NCBI RefSeq assembly: GCF_024436415.1
Contig: NZ_JAFMZQ010000003.1
Span: 59,063-123,062 of the forward strand
Source of the DNA: Pedobacter deserti
Lineage (GTDB): Bacteria; Bacteroidota; Bacteroidia; Sphingobacteriales; Sphingobacteriaceae
Direction of reading: 5' to 3'
Length of the DNA stretch: 64,000 nucleotides
The number at the start of each line of letters is the position of its first letter. The stretch's first letter is position 1. A program made the position numbers and the translations under genes. Below are positions 15,317-23,408 of this stretch, one piece after another. The notes beneath the pieces are model-generated. The model worked only from the letters and a program-made list of their open reading frames with translations, made no database searches and was not told the origin of the DNA.

Positions 15317-16597
15317 ATGATGGTATTTGTTTCGCAGGTTTTAGGCGGTCTGATGTTCCTGCTTTCTGTTCAGGGCTGCAATGGCCGGGGCAGTGGCGAG
15401 GAAAGGAAAAATCCGACGCCAGAGCCGAAGGAAGTGGTGGCGGACGCCTCGGTAATGCCAGAGACAGCGCCGCAACTGAGGACCGGCGCTGAGCAAACGC
15501 AGGTCTATGTACCCTTGCTGAAAGGGAAACGTGTGGGCATGGTGTTAAACCAGACCTCGGTTATAGGGGCACAAACAACTGTAGACAGCCTTCGGGCGCT
15601 TGGGCTGAACATCGTCAAGATATTTGGACCTGAACATGGGTTTAGAGGCAATACCAGTGCAGGTTTGAGCGTGAAAGATGAGATAGATCAGAAAACAGGT
15701 ATTAAGGTGGTTTCGCTGTACGGAAAGCATCACCGTCCTACGGATGCAGACATGAGCGACCTGGATATTGTAATTTTTGATATACAGGACGTCGGCGTCC
15801 GGTTCTACACGTATATCAACACCCTGCAATATGTGATGGAAGCCTGCGCGGCTAATGATAAGGAACTGATTGTGCTGGACCGGCCAAATCCTAACGGTTA
15901 CTACGTAGACGGGCCTGTTCTTGAACCGCAGCATGTAAGCGGTATAGGACTGAAGCCCATACCAATTGTGCATGGCCTTACGGTTGGTGAATACGCAGGG
16001 ATGCTGAACGGGGAAGGCTGGCTCGACAACAAGCTTAAATGCAAACTCAAGGTGATTAAAGTAGAGGGCTATACGCACGACACGCCTTATGACCTCCCGG
16101 TGAAACCCTCTCCGAACCTGAATTCCCGTCAGGCGATTCTCCTTTATCCATCAACCTGTTTGTTTGAGGGAACCTATTTAAATCATGGTCGGGGTACGCA
16201 ATATCCCTTCACCGTAATAGGTTCGCCTTTCCTGAAAGGGAAATACAGCTTTTCGTTTACACCAAGAAGTATTAAAGGCATGGCTGAGACGCCCATATTC
16301 CAGGATCAGGTTTGTTACGGTTTGGACCTGAGAACTTATGATGTAGAAGAGTTCAGGCGCACACGGAAGATCAATCTGAGCTGGCTTATGGAACTGTATA
16401 AGGCCTCGCCAAACAAGCAGGATTTCTTTAACACCAAGCTGAGCAAGCAGATGGGGGTAATTGAACGTTTGGTAGGTGTTTCAGATTTCAGGCACCAGAT
16501 TATGGAAGGGAAAACAGAGGCTGAGATCAGGGCAAGCTGGGAACCGGGCCTGAGCCGGTACAAAACAATGCGAAAGAAATACTTGTTGTATCCCTAA
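15317..16597 (+). CDS. Exo-beta-N-acetylmuramidase NamZ family lipoprotein (DUF1343, GH171)
   Basis: A 426-residue exported enzyme of the DUF1343 family, whose characterised member NamZ releases N-acetylmuramic acid from the non-reducing end of peptidoglycan fragments. The N-terminus is a lipoprotein signal (LSVQGC, Cys at about 21), followed by a Pro/Glu-rich linker. The catalytic region carries the family blocks GKRVGMVLNQTS, FGPEHGFRG, SLYGKHHRPT, IFDIQDVGVRFYTY and the RGTQYPFTVIG stretch. ATG 15317 is used; GTG 15314 and ATG 15320 are equally in frame. It probably works with the L,D-transpeptidases in wall turnover or recycling. Confidence 0.88.
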   Translation: MMVFVSQVLGGLMFLLSVQGCNGRGSGEERKNPTPEPKEVVADASVMPETAPQLRTGAEQTQVYVPLLKGKRVGMVLNQTSVIGAQTTVDSLRALGLNIVKIFGPEHGFRGNTSAGLSVKDEIDQKTGIKVVSLYGKHHRPTDADMSDLDIVIFDIQDVGVRFYTYINTLQYVMEACAANDKELIVLDRPNPNGYYVDGPVLEPQHVSGIGLKPIPIVHGLTVGEYAGMLNGEGWLDNKLKCKLKVIKVEGYTHDTPYDLPVKPSPNLNSRQAILLYPSTCLFEGTYLNHGRGTQYPFTVIGSPFLKGKYSFSFTPRSIKGMAETPIFQDQVCYGLDLRTYDVEEFRRTRKINLSWLMELYKASPNKQDFFNTKLSKQMGVIERLVGVSDFRHQIMEGKTEAEIRASWEPGLSRYKTMRKKYLLYP

Positions 16598-16606
16598 AAG
16601 CAAAGA

Positions 16607-16819
16607 ATGGACGAGAAACCAAAACAGAAGAACGAAAAGCCGAGCAGCAATTACCGTGAGGAGGTTCCGAAAGGTAGTGTACCGGCCGATGACCAGGTGG
16701 TAAAAAAAACGGAAGATGAGGTTTATCATGCGGACGAGCCTGAGTTTAAAAATCCGGCGAAACGTAAGGAACTGGGCGAACAGCCGGTTCATCCCATAAA
16801 AAAGGCGCCCGGGGACTAG
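16607..16819 (+). CDS. Hypothetical hydrophilic 70-residue protein
   Basis: A small protein made almost wholly of charged and polar residues, with many Lys, Glu, Asp and Pro (MDEKPKQKNEKPSSNYREEV...), so probably intrinsically disordered. No signal, helix or known domain is visible. It starts 9 bases after the NamZ-family gene and may share its transcript. Its stop overlaps the stop of the convergent topoisomerase gene in CTAG. Function unknown. Confidence 0.55.
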   Translation: MDEKPKQKNEKPSSNYREEVPKGSVPADDQVVKKTEDEVYHADEPEFKNPAKRKELGEQPVHPIKKAPGD

Positions 16820-17883
16820 GCTGCCTTCTTCTGAGCCATGGCTGTCTTTTGTGCGCGCTTCAGGAACTGCATGAGTATTTTTTCATCATGTTCCATCGCT
16901 GATATTGAGGAAGTGGGCTTGTAGTTGATCTTCTTCAGATAAGTGTCCAGTTCGCCGTGCTCAAATGCTTCGAGCAGCAGCGGATACACATAAGAGCTCT
17001 TGCAGACCGCCCTGGTGTTTCCCAGCTTGGACGCCACGCAATCGAGCACTTCTACCACGACTTTTTTCCGGGGCACTTCAGTATGGGTGACATAGCAGCG
17101 GGCCAGTTGGCGGAATGCCTCCAGGGTTCCTCCCCATGTACGGAAGTCTTTGGCTGTAAAATCGTTTTCCGTGATCTCGCGGATATAATTGTTGATCTTT
17201 CCGGAATCTATAGCCCTGTGTTCTTTTCCTTCGGTGTAGTATTGAAATAAATCCTGACCCGGTATATCGCGACATTTTTTAACAAGTTTGGTCAGGGTGC
17301 GGTCGTTCAAGGCCAGTTCCTGCTTTACGCCTTTTTTACCCACGAAGCTTATCTTCATGGAGTTTCCATTTATTTTAACGTGCTTGTCTTTAAGCGTGCT
17401 CAGTCCGTAACTACCATAAAGCTGCTGGTAAGTTTGATTGCCCACACGTATCAGGGTTTTGATCATGAGCTGAACACAGATGGCCAGCACTTTACGTTCG
17501 TCGAACTCTTTCCTGCGGAGATCGCGTGCAATGCTCTTCCTCGCTCCGGGAAGTGCTTTGCCAAACTCCAGCAACCTGAAATATTTACTGTCTGACCGCC
17601 TGGATGTCCACAAGGGGTGGTACTTATACTGCTTTCTTCCCGCCGCGTCTATACCGGTTACCTGCAGATAGGCATTTTCGGCAGGCGCAATCCAGACTTG
17701 AGTCCAGGCCGGAGGTATGACCAGGGTCTTGATACGGTCGAGCTGTTCCTGATCTTTTATCCTTTTGCCCTCGGCATCTGTAAAAAAGAACTTCCCGGGG
17801 TGACCTTGCCGGGTAATACCCGGATTTTTATCGGACACATAGCAGAGTCCGCTCGACTTAATTTCGTCTAAGGTTTGCACCAT
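16816..17883 (-). CDS. DNA topoisomerase IB
   Basis: A 355-residue poxvirus-type (bacterial) topoisomerase IB that relaxes supercoils through a 3'-phosphotyrosyl intermediate. The N-terminal domain holds WTSRRSDSKYFRLLEFG. The catalytic domain has KHVKINGNSMKISFVGKKG, the FRTWGGT block with active-site Arg, and CKSSYVYP near the end, where Tyr298 is the likely nucleophile. Length is normal for the family. Leftward and monocistronic, facing the 70-residue gene. No partner genes are nearby. Confidence 0.9.
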   Translation of the reverse strand: MVQTLDEIKSSGLCYVSDKNPGITRQGHPGKFFFTDAEGKRIKDQEQLDRIKTLVIPPAWTQVWIAPAENAYLQVTGIDAAGRKQYKYHPLWTSRRSDSKYFRLLEFGKALPGARKSIARDLRRKEFDERKVLAICVQLMIKTLIRVGNQTYQQLYGSYGLSTLKDKHVKINGNSMKISFVGKKGVKQELALNDRTLTKLVKKCRDIPGQDLFQYYTEGKEHRAIDSGKINNYIREITENDFTAKDFRTWGGTLEAFRQLARCYVTHTEVPRKKVVVEVLDCVASKLGNTRAVCKSSYVYPLLLEAFEHGELDTYLKKINYKPTSSISAMEHDEKILMQFLKRAQKTAMAQKKAA

Positions 17884-17967
17884 AGGGGAGGATAATTTCG
17901 TTCAATTTTTAGTTAATTTGTATGCCGGCCTGCTTTTTAGCTCGCAGCTTAACATAAACATACGATG

Positions 17968-18876
17968 ATGAGAATAGTTTTCATGGGAACTCCGGATTTT
18001 GCCGTCGCCTCTTTAGCTGCGCTTTTAGAGGCAGGCTTCGATATAGTGGGTGTGGTGACGGCCCCTGATAAGCCGTCGGGACGGGGGCAAAAAATACAGG
18101 AGAGCGCGGTTAAGCAGTTTGCCGTGGCGCGTGGCCTTAATGTGCTGCAACCGGTTAAGCTGAAAGACCCTGCGTTTGTGGCAGCGCTAAAAGATCTGCA
18201 GCCCGACCTACAGGTGGTTGTTGCCTTCAGGATGCTTCCGGAAATTGTATGGAACTTGCCGTCCAGGGGCACCATCAATTTGCATGCTTCTTTATTGCCT
18301 CAGTATCGCGGGGCTGCGCCGATAAACCATGCCATCATTAACGGGGAAAAAGAAAGTGGCGTAACGACTTTCTTCCTGAAACATGAGATCGACACGGGCG
18401 ACTTGATCTTGTCTGAGAAGGTGGCCATCGCGGATGATGACAATGCCGGACAGCTTCATGATAAACTTATGGAGGTTGGTGCAAAACTGCTGGTGAAAAC
18501 AGTGAGATCAATTGAAGAGGGCAGCTATAGTGAACAAGCACAGCTTACTTCCGATGACTTAAAGCATGCGCCGAAAATCTTTAAAGAGCATTGTTTCATC
18601 GATTGGAATCAGCCGACTGAGCAGATTTACAATCTTATAAGGGGATTGAGCCCCTACCCCACGGCATACACCATGTTAAACGGCAAAATACTTAAAGTGT
18701 TCGGTTCCGCGGTTGAGACGAAGGAAACGGGCCTGGCCCCAGGGGGTTTTCTGACTGATGGCAAAAGCTACCTGAAATTTGCCGCAAAGGATGGTTTTGT
18801 GAGGCTAACCGACGTGCAGTACGAAGGTAAAAAGCGCATGCCGGTTGACGAGTTCCTGAGAGGAATCCGCTTGTAG
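17968..18876 (+). CDS. fmt: Methionyl-tRNA formyltransferase
   Basis: A 302-residue enzyme that formylates Met-tRNAi for translation initiation using 10-formyltetrahydrofolate. The N-terminal Rossmann domain starts MRIVFMGTPDFAVASL. The catalytic HASLLPQYRGAAPINHAI motif (about residues 107-124) carries the active-site Asn/His/Asp framework with HEIDTGDLI downstream. A C-terminal OB-like domain ends VDEFLRGIRL. ATG 17968 gives the standard N-terminus; ATG 17965 directly precedes it. It converges with the aminotransferase gene with a 17-base gap. It uses a folate cofactor; pabB and folC lie elsewhere in the window. Confidence 0.95.
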   Translation: MRIVFMGTPDFAVASLAALLEAGFDIVGVVTAPDKPSGRGQKIQESAVKQFAVARGLNVLQPVKLKDPAFVAALKDLQPDLQVVVAFRMLPEIVWNLPSRGTINLHASLLPQYRGAAPINHAIINGEKESGVTTFFLKHEIDTGDLILSEKVAIADDDNAGQLHDKLMEVGAKLLVKTVRSIEEGSYSEQAQLTSDDLKHAPKIFKEHCFIDWNQPTEQIYNLIRGLSPYPTAYTMLNGKILKVFGSAVETKETGLAPGGFLTDGKSYLKFAAKDGFVRLTDVQYEGKKRMPVDEFLRGIRL

Positions 18877-18893
18877 CAGGGTTATCGGATTAC

Positions 18894-19739
18894 TTATCCG
18901 ACATTCATTTCGTTGAGTTTGACGCTTAATAGCTTGGAAATTTCGTTGAAATATCGCTTTCTGCCATAGCCCATTACCCAGCGGATTCCACCTATAGCGT
19001 TGGTGATAAAAACTTCCTCAGCTTCCCGCAAGACTTCGGGATTGATCTGCGCTTCTGTTACGGCTATGTCGTTCGATTTGGCCAGTCCCATGACCACCCC
19101 CCGCATAATACCGGACACACAACCTTCTGAAAGGGCTGGTGTAAACAACTGTCCGTTATATACCACAAAGATGTTAGAGCTGATGCTTTCACATAAAAAA
19201 CCTGACTGATTGAGAATAAAGGCCTCGTCGAGCCTTCGCTGCTTCTTGAAGATTCCGGCCATGACGTAGAGCAGCGAACTGCTTGTTTTTACGTTGGACA
19301 GTTTATTGACCGGCTTGGTCATCTCGTCGTATACATCGACAATAAGCCCCTTCTTGTTTAATTCGTAGCCCTCTTCTGATATGGACGCACTTTCAAGTAC
19401 ATAAGCCGCCTTATTGGATTCGGGCGTATACAAGCCCTCGCCATCGCGATAAACGCTAAGCCTGAACCTTGCATTCCCTTCCAATTTATTTCGCCTGGCC
19501 AGCTCTGTAACCTTGCTTTTGAGAAAATATTCGTCCATAAGCGCTGAGCCATCTATTTTGAGCGCCTTCATTCCGGCTTTGAGCCTGTCGGCATGCTGCT
19601 GGGCAAACATAAGTTTGCCGCCCAAAAGACGCATAGACTCGAAAAGGCCGTCGCCATACCTGAAGGCACGGTTTTGCGCAGTTAAGATGCTCTGTCCGGC
19701 CGGCACCAACTGATCGTTGTGCAAAATGTACTGCTGCAT
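18894..19739 (-). CDS. Class IV PLP aminotransferase / aminodeoxychorismate lyase-like
   Basis: A 281-residue fold-type IV PLP enzyme. The PLP lysine is Lys151 in LSNVKTSSSL, and the FRYGDGLFESMR block near residue 27 and SNIFVV / CVSGIMRG blocks further on are typical of the family. Length and FRYGDGLFES fit aminodeoxychorismate lyase (PabC) as well as branched-chain or D-amino acid aminotransferases. The presence of pabB and folC in the window favours folate synthesis, but this is inference. ATG 19739 leaves a 1-base gap to the upstream rluD-type gene, so the two are likely cotranscribed. Confidence 0.8.
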   Translation of the reverse strand: MQQYILHNDQLVPAGQSILTAQNRAFRYGDGLFESMRLLGGKLMFAQQHADRLKAGMKALKIDGSALMDEYFLKSKVTELARRNKLEGNARFRLSVYRDGEGLYTPESNKAAYVLESASISEEGYELNKKGLIVDVYDEMTKPVNKLSNVKTSSSLLYVMAGIFKKQRRLDEAFILNQSGFLCESISSNIFVVYNGQLFTPALSEGCVSGIMRGVVMGLAKSNDIAVTEAQINPEVLREAEEVFITNAIGGIRWVMGYGRKRYFNEISKLLSVKLNEMNVG

Positions 19740-19740
19740 A

Positions 19741-20778
19741 CTATCCATTGACTGCATTATATGCGCTATAATCTCTCCACTTGTCTAGCGCAGCACTGAA
19801 GTCGGACGGCAGCGGTGCTTCAAATTCCATGTATTTCCTGGTGGACGGATGCATGAAGCCCAGAACCTGGGCATGTAGTGCCTGACGGGGAAGGAGATCG
19901 AAGCAGTTTTGCACAAACTGCTTATACCTGGTGAAGGTAGTGCCCTTTAAGATCTTGTCGCCGCCATAATTTGCATCGTTGAACAGCGGATGTCCTATGT
20001 GTTTCATGTGTGCTCTGATTTGATGTGTACGCCCTGTCTCAAGCTGGCAGCTTATGAGGGTTACGTATCCTAAACGTTCGAGCACCGTATAATGTGTTAC
20101 CGACCACTTGCCTTTTTCTTCATCGTCGTACACATCCATGATGATACGGTTTTTGGCACTGCGGCCTATATAACCTGTAACTGTCCCGTTCTCAGCAATA
20201 TCGCCCCAAACGAGTGCAACATACCTCCGCGTAATGGTATGATCGTAAAATTGTTTGGCAAGCTTCGTCATGGTGATCTCGTTCTTGCTGATCAGCAGCA
20301 GGCCGGAGGTGTCTTTGTCGATCCGATGCACGAGGCCCGGCCGGCCTTCGTTGCCCGGCAGGTGCGGCAGCTGGGCAAAATGGAAAGTCAGTGCGTTGAC
20401 AAGTGTGCCGGTGTAATTGTTATAGCCGGGATGCACAACCATGCCCGCCGTTTTGTTGACGATGAGCAGGTCATTGTCTTCATATACTATATCAATGGGT
20501 ATATCTTCCGGGTAAACCTCCGTATCTCTGGGAGGGTGCGGAAATACGATGGATATTTCGTCGGCGGGCTTGACCTTGTAACTCGGCTTGACAGCCTGTT
20601 TGTTCACAAGCACATTTCCTGCATCGATAGCGTTCTGTATGCGGTTGCGGGACGCGTTTTCAACGCGATGCATAAGAAACTTGTCGATACGCAGCAGTGA
20701 CTGTCCTTTATCAACAACAATGTTCAGATGTTCGTACAGATCCTGGTCTTCGGTCTCTTGTGCAGATATGCTTTTCAT
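19741..20778 (-). CDS. RluD-family 23S rRNA pseudouridine synthase
   Basis: A 345-residue enzyme that isomerises uridine to pseudouridine in rRNA, probably in 23S helix 69. An S4 RNA-binding domain covers about residues 27-75 (LLRIDKFLMHRV...NVLVNKQAVKPS), and the catalytic domain carries GLVHRIDKDTSGLLL with the nucleophile Asp154. Length is normal for RluD/RluC. ATG 20778 is used because the only upstream in-frame option is a TTG inside the promoter element. A -7 box lies 6 bases upstream. Confidence 0.9.
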   Translation of the reverse strand: MKSISAQETEDQDLYEHLNIVVDKGQSLLRIDKFLMHRVENASRNRIQNAIDAGNVLVNKQAVKPSYKVKPADEISIVFPHPPRDTEVYPEDIPIDIVYEDNDLLIVNKTAGMVVHPGYNNYTGTLVNALTFHFAQLPHLPGNEGRPGLVHRIDKDTSGLLLISKNEITMTKLAKQFYDHTITRRYVALVWGDIAENGTVTGYIGRSAKNRIIMDVYDDEEKGKWSVTHYTVLERLGYVTLISCQLETGRTHQIRAHMKHIGHPLFNDANYGGDKILKGTTFTRYKQFVQNCFDLLPRQALHAQVLGFMHPSTRKYMEFEAPLPSDFSAALDKWRDYSAYNAVNG

Positions 20779-20784
20779 TAAATG

Positions 20785-20792
20785 CAAAGCTA
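20785..20792 (-). promoter_or_regulatory. -7 promoter element of the rluD-type gene
   Basis: TAGCTTTG on the minus strand matches TAnnTTTG exactly and lies 6 bases before ATG 20778, implying a very short or absent 5' leader. Confidence 0.5.
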
Positions 20793-20971
20793 ATCTTTAC
20801 AAACCATAAACGGAATGTGAAACTGGCCTATTTTTTGTGAAGCATCATACTACCTGTAATACATGCTTATGAAAAACTTTACTCAGAACGTTAAAATTAT
20901 TCTTAACTTCTTCCCATATCTACTAAAACAGATTTATTTTAAAAACTGAGCTCTGCTGGGGCTGACCTCTA

Positions 20972-20979
20972 TATCTTTG
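20972..20979 (+). promoter_or_regulatory. -7 promoter element of the PLP desulfhydrase/deaminase gene
   Basis: TATCTTTG matches TAnnTTTG exactly and lies 4 bases before ATG 20984, again predicting a leaderless transcript. The rest of the gap from 20793 to here is AT-rich, with no other structure that I can support. Confidence 0.5.
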
Positions 20980-20983
20980 CGTC

Positions 20984-21856
20984 ATGTGCGCAATTATACA
21001 TAGCCCGTTGCAAAGACTGAGGGATGGCTCGAGGGGAAATATCCTGGTAAAAAGGGACGACCTGATCGATCCGTTTATTTCCGGAAATAAATGGCGTAAG
21101 CTAAAGTATATTCTGGAGAAGGCGGAGCTGGAAGAAAAGTCTCACCTGGTAACCTTCGGGGGTGCTTATTCCAATCATTTACTCGCTACGGCGGCTGCGG
21201 CTGCGTCAAACGGACTAAAATGCAGCGCTTTTGTCCGCGGCGAAGAAGTCAACAATGAGATGCTGGTGCTATGCAAACTGTATGGCATGAAACTGTTGTT
21301 TACTGACAGGATGCATTATAGAGACAAAGCGCATCTTTTTAAGACGCATTTTGGAGGCGATCCTGACGCATATTTTGTAGATGAAGGCGGTGCGGGCGCG
21401 GAAGGCGCGCGAGGTTGCAGCGAGATCATCGGCGAACTGCCTGACAATATTGAACATCTGTTTTGTGCGGCCGGCACAGGCACAACGGCAGCGGGCCTGC
21501 TTAAAGGTATCCATGACCAGGGCAGGAAAACGATACTCCATGTTGTCCCGGTATTGAAAGGGGCCAGCTTCATCAGCGACGCAATTCTGCGTTATACAGG
21601 GTCTTTGAAACAGCTGGTGCTTCATGAGAATTACCACTTCGGCGGCTACGCCAAAACTACACCTGATCTGATTGCATACATCCGCTCGTTTGTTGCTGCA
21701 GAGGGGATATTGATTGACCCGGTGTACACGGCGAAAATGTTTTTTGCCATTGACGACCTCCGGATAAAAGGCAGTCTTGACAGATTGGAGTCGGTTGTGG
21801 CCCTGCATACCGGGGGACTGTTGGGTATTTTGGGGATGAAAGAAAAGCTGGCTTAA
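20984..21856 (+). CDS. D-cysteine desulfhydrase / ACC deaminase family PLP enzyme
   Basis: A 290-residue fold-type II PLP enzyme of the family that includes D-cysteine desulfhydrase and 1-aminocyclopropane-1-carboxylate deaminase. The PLP lysine is Lys36 in FISGNKWRKL, followed by the FGGAYSNHLLATAAAAA block and the GTGTTAAGLLKG phosphate loop. At 290 residues it is shorter than typical DcyD or AcdS (about 330). The specific substrate cannot be decided: the Tyr and Glu residues that separate the two activities were not aligned. It converges with bshB1 (5-base gap), which needs cysteine downstream in its pathway. Confidence 0.82.
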   Translation: MCAIIHSPLQRLRDGSRGNILVKRDDLIDPFISGNKWRKLKYILEKAELEEKSHLVTFGGAYSNHLLATAAAAASNGLKCSAFVRGEEVNNEMLVLCKLYGMKLLFTDRMHYRDKAHLFKTHFGGDPDAYFVDEGGAGAEGARGCSEIIGELPDNIEHLFCAAGTGTTAAGLLKGIHDQGRKTILHVVPVLKGASFISDAILRYTGSLKQLVLHENYHFGGYAKTTPDLIAYIRSFVAAEGILIDPVYTAKMFFAIDDLRIKGSLDRLESVVALHTGGLLGILGMKEKLA

Positions 21857-21861
21857 GTGGT

Positions 21862-22578
21862 TTACCGCAAGTGGAATAGATCATCTACGCCGAGCAGCTT
21901 ACGGCTGGTAAAGCCTTCTGCATACGTTGCGCCTATAGCCTTGCCAAATTCCCTTGCCCTGGAGATAACGCTTTCCATGAATTCCGGTGAAGAGATATAG
22001 GTTGCGGGGCCCTCGAGCTCAGGATTGTAAAACTGGGTTTTAAATGCCTTTATAGCAGCGATTTTGGTGTCCATAAACGGGGTTATGTCGACAATAATAT
22101 CCGGTTTGATATACCGGTCCTGTATGTACTGAAGTACCAGCGACGGCCGCCACGCAGACTGTGCTGTCCCGTCTAATGATGTTTCTATTTTGGAAAGACC
22201 GGAAAGGAAACAGGCATCATTGGCCAGATCGCCGGCACGGCCATGATCAGGATGCCGGTCATCAAGCGCATTGGTGAGCACAATTTCGGGCTGATACTTA
22301 CGGATCATTTTAATGACTTCGATCTGATGCAGTTCATCGTTCTTGAAAAAACCGTCGCGAAGCCTGAGGTTCTCACGGGCGTGCAAACCGAGTATCTGTG
22401 CTGAATCAAGAGCTTCCTGGTCCCTCGTCTCTGCCGTGCCTCTGGTGCCCAACTCTCCACGGGTAAAATCGACAATGCCGACTTTCTTTTGTTGTGCTAT
22501 ATGTTTAAGAATTGTTCCTGAGCATCCGAGCTCAGCATCGTCGGGGTGGACTGCGAGTACGAGTATATCTAATTTCAT
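21862..22578 (-). CDS. bshB1: Bacillithiol biosynthesis deacetylase BshB1
   Basis: A 238-residue zinc-dependent LmbE-like deacetylase that removes acetate from GlcNAc-malate to give GlcN-malate in bacillithiol synthesis. The zinc-binding HPDDAELG motif is at residues 11-18 and the second motif HPDHGRAGD starts at 109. The DFTRGELGTRGT stretch is typical of BshB1. Length matches the family. The BshA glycosyltransferase and BshC ligase are not in this window. The gene follows a DUF4294 gene by 21 bases on the same strand. Confidence 0.92.
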   Translation of the reverse strand: MKLDILVLAVHPDDAELGCSGTILKHIAQQKKVGIVDFTRGELGTRGTAETRDQEALDSAQILGLHARENLRLRDGFFKNDELHQIEVIKMIRKYQPEIVLTNALDDRHPDHGRAGDLANDACFLSGLSKIETSLDGTAQSAWRPSLVLQYIQDRYIKPDIIVDITPFMDTKIAAIKAFKTQFYNPELEGPATYISSPEFMESVISRAREFGKAIGATYAEGFTSRKLLGVDDLFHLR

Positions 22579-22599
22579 TAAAAGGTGTCTTACGAAGTA

Positions 22600-23217
22600 T
22601 TACTGATAATAGCCCGAAGATACAATTATGGATTCAATATCGCGTTCCTGAGATGGGTCGTACGTGCTTTTTAAATTGTGCCCGACAACTCTGGCAACCG
22701 ACTGATACAGGAACGCTGTAACTCCGCCCTTGGTTTCCTTCACGATATCGTAGGTCGTCCGTCCTAATTCTCGGTCGATCAATTTGGTCAGTATCTGCCC
22801 CTGGGTGATTGTAAGTTCCTTGATCTCGCGGTTAAACATGTCTTTAATTTCCTTATCACATTGTTTTACCAGCTTCTTCTGCGCTCTTTTGTCGGGCGTT
22901 ACCGCAAGATCGCGTTCAAGCTGTTCGTAACGCCTTTTGGCATACAGCGCATAAGGCATTACTTTCATAACGTTATATCTGAGGCGGTTGTAGGCAACGC
23001 GCTCGGCGTTGGACCTGAAGATGCGTGTGCCGTAGATGGTTACTTCCCGAAGCGGGATCCAGGGGATCATTTCGCCGTCTACATTGGTTCCGGCTACACG
23101 GATAGTATCATTTTTACCGAGTACAGGCATTTTTACTGATATGCCACTAACCTGCGCCCGCACGGGAGCCACAGCAATAATGACAATTAACAGAACAATT
23201 AACCTATAAAATTTCAT
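22600..23217 (-). CDS. DUF4294 domain protein, exported
   Basis: A 205-residue protein with a signal peptide (residues 1-21, ending APVRAQ) and the DUF4294 domain, found almost only in Bacteroidota and without known function. Characteristic stretches include EMIPWIPLREVTIYG and a long charged helical region (AKRRYEQLERDLAVTPDKRAQ). It is followed by bshB1 with a 21-base gap. The upstream gap to the divergent (p)ppGpp synthetase gene is AT-rich and shows no exact -7 box on this strand. Confidence 0.8.
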   Translation of the reverse strand: MKFYRLIVLLIVIIAVAPVRAQVSGISVKMPVLGKNDTIRVAGTNVDGEMIPWIPLREVTIYGTRIFRSNAERVAYNRLRYNVMKVMPYALYAKRRYEQLERDLAVTPDKRAQKKLVKQCDKEIKDMFNREIKELTITQGQILTKLIDRELGRTTYDIVKETKGGVTAFLYQSVARVVGHNLKSTYDPSQERDIESIIVSSGYYQ

Positions 23218-23387
23218 AAATTTATACCCCTGTAATGATAACGCTAATATAATCTGGCATTTGATTTTATTCTAATGTAGCAAATTATTCGCAACTAATC
23301 AAGCATCCCAACTTAACAGTAAACTGATATTTCGAATAATTATTGTACATTATAACGCAGGCTTTTGCAAAAGGTTAAATTTAGTTT

Positions 23388-23408
23388 ATGAAAGGAAATA
23401 AAGATTGA
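23388..23408 (+). CDS. Possible 6-codon leader frame coupled to the (p)ppGpp synthetase gene
   Basis: ATG AAA GGA AAT AAA GAT TGA encodes MKGNKD and ends in TGATG, so its stop overlaps the start of the next gene. The GGA-rich sequence could double as the ribosome binding site. It may be a coupling leader or chance. Confidence 0.25.
   Translation: MKGNKD

Noticed and set aside
18885..18901. 6-bp hairpin TCGGAT/ATCCGA between fmt and the aminotransferase gene
   Set aside because: Short stem without a T-run on either strand and overlapping a stop codon; too weak to call a terminator.
18894..19739. Calling the class IV aminotransferase ilvE
   Set aside because: At 281 residues with FRYGDGLFES it fits PabC or D-amino acid aminotransferase as well as IlvE; no branched-chain amino acid genes are near, so no symbol was given.
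23283..23341. 9-bp AT-rich inverted repeat (AATTATTCG / CGAATAATT, 41 bases apart) upstream of the (p)ppGpp synthetase gene
   Set aside because: Short arms, low complexity and a long spacer make chance likely; no promoter element is framed by it.
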